Source: Thermoplasmata archaeon
Lineage (GTDB): Archaea > Thermoplasmatota > Thermoplasmata > Lutacidiplasmatales > UBA184
Direction of reading: 5' to 3'
Assembly (NCBI GenBank): GCA_027306505.1
Contig: DAHUZP010000021.1
Location: forward strand, 62,001-126,000
DNA length: 64,000 bases
Below, one piece after another: positions 60,186-64,000 of this stretch. The position numbers and the translations under genes were made by a program. The notes under the pieces are model-generated. The model saw nothing but the letters and a program-made list of their open reading frames with translations, did no database searches and was not told the DNA's origin. Position 1 is the stretch's first letter. Each line of letters starts with the position of its first letter.

Positions 60186-60614
60186 GCGTTCGCCGGTTTC
60201 CGTCCTCGTGGGTCTCCGCCTCCTGTGGGTTTCGCGGCCCGACAGGCGGAGCGAATCCCCTCGCCTCAACCGACTTTCACACAGCTCTTTCTCCGGCCCC
60301 CAGGACCGCCCTCGGGCCACCGGCAGATATCTGCGTCCTCCTCGGGACCACCCTACAGCATGCGGAGGCGGCCGGGCTTCGCATAGGCCTGCTCCCGCCC
60401 CTTGGGGCGAGAAGCCTCTGCAATCGCCTTCCCTACGGACCTCACCGTAGAAGGGAAGGAAAGGGCAGTGCAGAGAAGGGAGCAGAGCAGAAAAGGGAAG
60501 AGAAGAGAAGGGAGGAGAGCGGAGAAGAGAAGGCCGCGGTGGCGAGGGGGGAACAGGTTGGGAAACTGCCGCGACCTGGCCCGAAGGCCAGGTCGTGCGG
60601 CTCAGGAACGTACC
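60186..60614. other. Gene-free spacer with a purine-rich tract
   Basis: No convincing ORF. From 60449 to 60533 the + strand is almost pure A/G (AGAAGGGAAGGAAAGGG..., GGGAAGAGAAGAGAAGGGAG) with only a few pyrimidines, clearly lower in GC than its surroundings. On the minus strand this is a C/T tract downstream of nothing known and 3' of the FtsZ-like gene, where it could act in termination. Confidence 0.5.
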
Positions 60615-61595
60615 TCAGGCCGCGGGCGGGCGGGGGTGCGGCGGCATCTCGCCGCCGACCTCCAGGAGGATCTCCACCTCATCGGAGGGAGGAAGGACCG
60701 AGGGCTCTCTGTTCTCGTTCAGGCTCGCGACCGCGGGCTCCGGGGTCATGGGCAGGGAGTCAGGCAGAGGGCTGAAGCCGGGGGGCACGGAGGGGAGCGG
60801 CGTGGGCCCGCCCGAGGAGGGCAGGACCGGCGGCCGGTTGATCGGGGCCCCGGCTTCGAAGGCGAGCTGGTACTCCTCCATCGCGGCCTCAGCGGGCACG
60901 ATGTAGCGGTCGTGGACGTGGGCCGCGATCACATCGCCCCAGAGCTGGGCCAGGTGGTTGAACGGCTGGCGCGACTGCGTCCGGGCCGCGACCTCGTTGT
61001 CGAGGACGCGGAGGGTCACGTTGGTCGCAGCGACACGGTGGGCGAACTCGCCCTGGGCCTTCACGGCCTCCAGCGCGTGGTCCGCTCGGCGCCGGCGCTC
61101 AGCCTCGCAGGCGAAGGGCTTCAGCAGGAAGACGGAGAGGAAGGGGGCGTGGCGTGCGGCCGCGTCGAGGACGCTCGGCAGCACCTCGGTCCCGGCCTCG
61201 CCTCCGAGGCTCGCGACGACCGTGACGAAGGTCGAGCCCTCGAACACCCGGTCCAGGTCGCCCTGGAGCTGGGGGAGCGGCTGGACCAGGGGCAGGCCCT
61301 CGGAGTCTAGAGCGCCGTCCTGGGGCAGCGCGACGCGGATCCGGCGGTGGAAGTCCAGGGCCTCGACGACCCGGTCGTCCCCGTTGATCGCGACGGTCTC
61401 CACGTAGCGCATCCCCTGGCGGGCGGCAGCGCGGGCGACGCGGATCGCGCCGCCTCCCACCGCCACCAAGAGGAACCTCGCATCATGGCCGAGACGGAAA
61501 TCGCCGGGACCGGCCGCTCTCGCGGCCCGCTCCGGCGGGATCGCTCGTACGTCGCTACGCGTCTGTTCGGACTGCCTGGCCTCGGACTCCTGCAT
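60615..61595 (-). CDS. Divergent FtsZ/tubulin-like protein
   Basis: A 326-aa protein from ATG 61595 (preceded by GGGGTGG). It follows the FtsZ GTPase plan: FLLVAVGGGAIRVARAAARQGM (T1 region), ETVAINGDDRVVEALDF (T2), FVTVVASLGGEAGTEVLP (~123-140) at the tubulin signature position, where FtsZ has GGGTGTG, FLSVFLLKPFACEAERRRRADHALEAVK, and VTLRVLDNEVA. The signature and T1 loop are altered and the C-terminal domain is short, with a ~100-aa Pro-rich tail ending in EVEILLEVGGEMPPHP. Nucleotide binding may be retained; hydrolysis is doubtful. It lies 49 bp downstream of a ribbon-helix-helix gene and is probably co-transcribed with it. Confidence 0.8.
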   Translation of the reverse strand: MQESEARQSEQTRSDVRAIPPERAARAAGPGDFRLGHDARFLLVAVGGGAIRVARAAARQGMRYVETVAINGDDRVVEALDFHRRIRVALPQDGALDSEGLPLVQPLPQLQGDLDRVFEGSTFVTVVASLGGEAGTEVLPSVLDAAARHAPFLSVFLLKPFACEAERRRRADHALEAVKAQGEFAHRVAATNVTLRVLDNEVAARTQSRQPFNHLAQLWGDVIAAHVHDRYIVPAEAAMEEYQLAFEAGAPINRPPVLPSSGGPTPLPSVPPGFSPLPDSLPMTPEPAVASLNENREPSVLPPSDEVEILLEVGGEMPPHPRPPAA

Positions 61596-61644
61596 GTCGA
61601 CCACCCCACGGACGCTCTTCCGACATCTCTTCCCCCGTTCCTCG

Positions 61645-62112
61645 CTACGGTCCCAGGTATCCCTGACGCTCGAGCGTTTGCGAGGCGAGCTCGGCGTTCT
61701 CCACCTTGGACCGTCGTTCGGCCGAGTCGCGCACGAGACCCCGCTGCTCGGCGACCACCTGCCGGACCTTCTCCATCGGGATGCCTTGGCGGACGATCGC
61801 CGCCAGGGCATCCGCGACGGAGGCACCGTTCATCACGAGCTCCGCGTACTCCTGGAGCAACTCCGCCTCTTCCGGTCGGAAGGAGGCGGCGATGCCCTGG
61901 GTGGCCGCGGGGGCCGTGTGGGTCCGGGGCTGGGTGGTCGCGTTCGCTTCGGGGACCTCGCGGGAGCGGCGGGCGAGGAAGTCCTTGAGCGCCTCTCGGA
62001 TGAGCTCCGAGCGCGTCCTGAACTCCCCGCTGACCACGAAAGAGTCGAGGAATTGGAGCTCGCGTCGGGAGCACCGTACCCCGACCCGTTCTTCTTCCTT
62101 CGCTGCTTCCAT
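61645..62112 (-). CDS. Ribbon-helix-helix (CopG/NikR-type) transcriptional regulator
   Basis: A 155-aa protein from ATG 62112. Residues ~8-50 (ERVGVRCSRRELQFLDSFVVSGEFRTRSELIREALKDFLARR) form an RHH DNA-binding domain: strand, helix, and the SGxFxTRSELIREAL pattern. The C-terminal ~85 residues are helical (FRPEEAELLQEYAELVMNGASVADALAAIVRQG), with no NikR metal-site pattern. Direct repeats of TTGTCGAACA between promoter and start suggest autoregulation. Upstream codons in the track (to 62304) cross the promoter. Confidence 0.83.
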   Translation of the reverse strand: MEAAKEEERVGVRCSRRELQFLDSFVVSGEFRTRSELIREALKDFLARRSREVPEANATTQPRTHTAPAATQGIAASFRPEEAELLQEYAELVMNGASVADALAAIVRQGIPMEKVRQVVAEQRGLVRDSAERRSKVENAELASQTLERQGYLGP

Positions 62113-62124
62113 CGCTATCCTCGG

Positions 62125-62158
62125 TTGTCGAACAAACCCAGAGAAGGTTTGTCGAACA
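62125..62158. promoter_or_regulatory. Operator-like direct repeat upstream of the RHH gene
   Basis: TTGTCGAACA occurs at 62125-62134 and 62149-62158, 24 bp apart (about two helical turns, so on one face of DNA). The site lies between the TATA box and ATG 62112, where binding would block transcription. GTCCGACACG (~62160) is a weaker relative. Confidence 0.55.
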
Positions 62159-62184
62159 CGTCCGACACGGTCTAGCGTGGAAGT

Positions 62185-62222
62185 CGTATATAACATCCGC
62201 GCTGAAATGCGGCGCGTATAAC
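62185..62222. promoter_or_regulatory. Two TATA-like boxes upstream of the RHH-FtsZ-like operon
   Basis: CGTATATAAC (62185-62194) and GCGTATAACA (~62214-62223). The first is placed for a leftward transcript starting near 62160 and carrying the TTGTCGAACA repeats in its ~50-nt leader. The second could serve another start or the opposite direction. Confidence 0.5.
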
Positions 62223-62223
62223 A

Positions 62224-62474
62224 CGCACACCTGCGCTCGTCGGAGCCCCTAGCTCGTCCACGGGACCGCCTGCGCGGGGGAAGGGTGTCAAGGTTGCGTT
62301 CCACTCGCTCCCCGGGAACGAGGCGGTGCCTCAGGGTCCGTCGAGGGAGCAGGCACGGCCCCGCGCCCTACGAGGCGGAGGAAGCTCCCCCGCTTCCGGG
62401 GAAAGGGGTTCGGTCCTCTCGGGGGAAGGGACCCCGAGAGGACCTTGGTCGTGGCCTCGGGCTTTCGGTCGTCT
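62224..62474. other. 251-bp gene-free region with strong hairpins
   Basis: No ORF is convincing. Besides the 13-bp hairpin at 62412-62444 there is GGAAGC-TCCCCC-GCTTCC (62380-62397), and further GC-rich pairing is possible. It lies 3' of the DoxX-like gene and 5' of the RHH operon. A structured RNA is possible, but no known RNA family motif was recognised. Confidence 0.4.
62412..62444. terminator. Perfect 13-bp hairpin downstream of the DoxX-like gene
   Basis: GGTCCTCTCGGGG-GAAGGGA-CCCCGAGAGGACC: a perfect 13-bp stem with a 7-nt loop, 31 bp beyond the stop codon of the DoxX-like gene. No T-run follows on either strand, so it may stabilise or end the 3' end of the transcript in another way. 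Confidence 0.5.
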
Positions 62475-62951
62475 CTAGGTGACCACGAAGCGCAGCACCT
62501 TCTCTCGAAGGGACGTGCCGCTCCACCGGTCACGGAGCTTCAGACGGGAAGCGAGACTGTAGGCGTACGGGGAGAAGACCAGCACCGAGAACGCGAGGGC
62601 GAGCATGAGGTCGCCCCCAGGGTCCGTGTACCCGGCGAAGGACCAGCCCGTGCCCAGCGTGTAGGCCCCGCCGAACCCGCCGGCGACCCAGATCGAGAAC
62701 ATGATGGTCGCGCTCCACATCGCTGCCGGTCGTTGGAACAGCCCGACGATCATGGCCAGGCCGCCGGCCGTCTCTCCGAGAGCGACGAGCGCGCCGAACA
62801 GCATCCAGTTGTCACTGAGCACGGCGTAGCCGAAGCTCTGGACCGTCGCCTGCATGGTCCCCTGCTGGAAGAGGATCCACTTGAACGTCCCGTCGAGGAG
62901 GAACACGGCGCCGAAGATCACCCGCATGGCCGAGTACGTGCGGATCGACAT
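62475..62951 (-). CDS. DoxX-like four-helix membrane protein
   Basis: A 158-aa protein with four membrane segments: AMRVIFGAVFLLDGTFKWILF, NWMLFGALVALGETAGGLAMIVGLFQRPAAMWSATIMFSIWVAGGFGG, LMLALAFSVLVFSPYAYSLAS. The order fits the DoxX/DoxD (thiosulfate:quinone oxidoreductase small-subunit-like) family, including the GETAGGLAMIVGLFQRPAA pattern. Redox partner unknown; no DoxA-type partner nearby. ATG 62951 chosen; the track start 63050 would add 33 residues without homology and lies upstream of a TATA-like ACTATCGG (~63036-63043). Confidence 0.78.
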   Translation of the reverse strand: MSIRTYSAMRVIFGAVFLLDGTFKWILFQQGTMQATVQSFGYAVLSDNWMLFGALVALGETAGGLAMIVGLFQRPAAMWSATIMFSIWVAGGFGGAYTLGTGWSFAGYTDPGGDLMLALAFSVLVFSPYAYSLASRLKLRDRWSGTSLREKVLRFVVT

Positions 62952-63307
62952 CGATTCCGTTCCGAAGTCGAATCCCTCTCCCGATGAGAGTGCTCGCTTT
63001 TCTCGAAAGGCGAATCCCGGCGCGGTCGTCCCTCTACTATCGGATCGCATGGTCGTGGCCTTAGCAGCTCACTGTGGACACCCCCCTTCTTCTCTCCGTT
63101 CGTAGAGGATGGAGAGTAAGGAGAAGCGCCCGACACGTGGTGCAGCACGGCACACCAGTCCCTAGCGGACCCGCGGTGGGTGCGTGGGAGCGGGTCTGTC
63201 CCGCCCCTTCGCCGTCTCCCGGTGCCGAATGGGCCGCACGTCGCGACCGCGGCCAAGCCCGCGCTCCTCGGAGGAAGGATGCCGGGTCGAGGGGCTCGCG
63301 ACCGGGA
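62952..63307. other. 356-bp region without recognised gene
   Basis: It holds the probable promoter of the DoxX-like gene (CTCTACTATCGG, ~63032-63043). The ORFs seen here are Arg/Pro/Gly-rich and unconserved in appearance. Confidence 0.4.
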
Positions 63308-64000
63308 TCATCCGCCCGAGGGCGGAGGGGCCCAGGTCGACTCCGGAGAAGAGGCCGGAGGTGGAGGGGCGGGCGTCGTGGGAGGCGGCGATCTCCTGCG
63401 GTGACGAAGGACCAGCAGGCCCACGACCACCGCGGCCACCACGACCAGAAGCAGGCCGAGCATTTCCAAGGAGGCGGTGGACGTTCCTGAGGACCCGTTC
63501 CCGCTGCCCGAGCCGGTCGAGTTGGTCCAGTACGTCGCCGTGAGCGTGCCGTTCGCTTGGACGGAGACGGTGGTCGGGTTGGTCAGGGAGTTGAGGGGTT
63601 GGACACCACCGCTCGCCGACCAGCCATGGAAGCTCCTTCCGACGCACGAGGGAGCGAGCACGGAGTAGTTCCCTGCGCGGAAGAGGTCCCAGCTCCCGTT
63701 CGTCTGCGCCGTCCCGTTGAAGTTGAAAGCAGCACAGATCGACGGGACCACCACGAAGGTCACGTTGTAGCGGTGCCCCGCGGTTCCCGGAGCGTTCTGA
63801 ACGTAGCTCGCGCCCAGCATCCCGGGTCCCGAGACGGTGATGTTGGTCCTGGTGAGCGCGGAGGACGAGAGCGCGACCCCTCCGGTCGAGCTCCAGGCGG
63901 TGAAGGTGTAGCCGCCGCAGTACGGGGCGATGGCGGGGTAGGTCCCCGCCTTGAAGCTGGCCGAGGTGCCGCTCGCCTGGGTCGTTCCGTTGACGGTGAG
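63308..64000 (-). CDS. Surface protein C-terminal part, membrane-anchored (5' end outside window)
   Basis: The open frame enters from the right edge (LTVNGTTQASGTSASFKAGTYP) and ends at 63308. Two tandem ~75-residue beta repeats are visible: VNGTTQASGTSASFKAGTYP with APYCGGYTFTAWSSTGGV, and FNGTAQTNGSWDLFRAGNYS with APSCVGRSFHGWSASGGV, each closing with LxATY or LGASY. Then come a Ser/Gly linker, a TM (LEMLGLLLVVVAAVVVGLLVL), RHRRR and a Pro-rich tail. It has the same plan as the other surface proteins of the window. The track ORF begins at an internal ATG (63820), but the frame is open upstream. Confidence 0.8.
   Translation of the reverse strand, partial: LTVNGTTQASGTSASFKAGTYPAIAPYCGGYTFTAWSSTGGVALSSSALTRTNITVSGPGMLGASYVQNAPGTAGHRYNVTFVVVPSICAAFNFNGTAQTNGSWDLFRAGNYSVLAPSCVGRSFHGWSASGGVQPLNSLTNPTTVSVQANGTLTATYWTNSTGSGSGNGSSGTSTASLEMLGLLLVVVAAVVVGLLVLRHRRRSPPPTTPAPPPPASSPESTWAPPPSGG

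Noticed and set aside
59460-61595. tRNA or rRNA gene in the gene-poor 59.4-62.4 kb stretch
   Set aside because: No TpsiC-type GTTCGANTC arm or cloverleaf pairing was found on either strand by eye; a tRNA scan would settle it.

Overview
The window is very GC-rich and reads as an archaeal chromosome, most likely an uncultured high-GC Thermoplasmatota-type lineage. The lineage is inference. The archaeal assignment rests on a PriS primase, FEN-1, a RIO1 kinase beside a two-KH Pno1/Dim2-like protein, an archaeal riboflavin-type reductase, a DUF1059 protein, and A/T-rich TATA-like boxes about 25-35 bp upstream of many start codons (mostly leaderless genes). Coding density is high and no rRNA, tRNA or CRISPR array was seen.

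Layout. 1-6.35 kb: complex I operon on the minus strand, nuoA-B-C-D-H-I-J-K-L(partial), with no NuoE/F/G module in view and a NuoI carrying four ferredoxin motifs instead of two. 6.5-31.2 kb: accessory and surface region. It holds a giant S53 peptidase, a STAND-like/TPR protein, a GNAT, a crotonase, a kelch/PKD surface protein, a CrtC-like domain fused to a polyprenyl synthase, a GT2, a nucleotidyltransferase, a methyltransferase, a phospholipase C-like phosphoesterase and several membrane-anchored surface proteins. Many of the surface proteins share one plan: signal peptide, beta-rich ectodomain, one TM near the C-terminus, Pro/Gly-rich cytoplasmic tail. Three convergent pairs overlap at their 3' ends. 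31.3-33.3 kb: an IS4-family element with 17-bp inverted repeats and a transposase broken by a 7-bp tandem duplication, an IS630 remnant, and a LexA-type winged-helix protein.

33.9-41.75 kb: six tightly overlapping genes for an energy-converting-hydrogenase-related (Ehr) complex, whose large subunit has lost all four NiFe cysteines. 41.8-48.3 kb: PhoU/AbrB regulator, DUF1059, stomatin/NfeD pair, RIO1-KH-PriS. 48.4-59.4 kb: zinc-ribbon membrane protein, FAH-family hydrolase, a membrane-tethered glycosidase-like protein, RibD-type reductase overlapped by a fused formiminotransferase-cyclodeaminase, an ABC-2 exporter (ATPase plus two permeases), FEN-1, a PAC2-family protein and a 56-aa membrane protein missed by the ORF track. 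59.6-64 kb: an interrupted zinc-ribbon gene, a purine-rich tract, a divergent FtsZ/tubulin-like protein in an apparent operon with a ribbon-helix-helix regulator, a hairpin-rich stretch, a DoxX-like protein and a 5'-truncated surface protein.

Taken together the cell appears to carry two complex-I-family machines: a NuoEFG-less complex I that could take electrons from ferredoxin, and an Ehr complex with no hydrogenase site. Several genes (nuoL start, zinc-ribbon gene) are interrupted exactly at G/C homopolymers, so either assembly error or slippage must be considered there.
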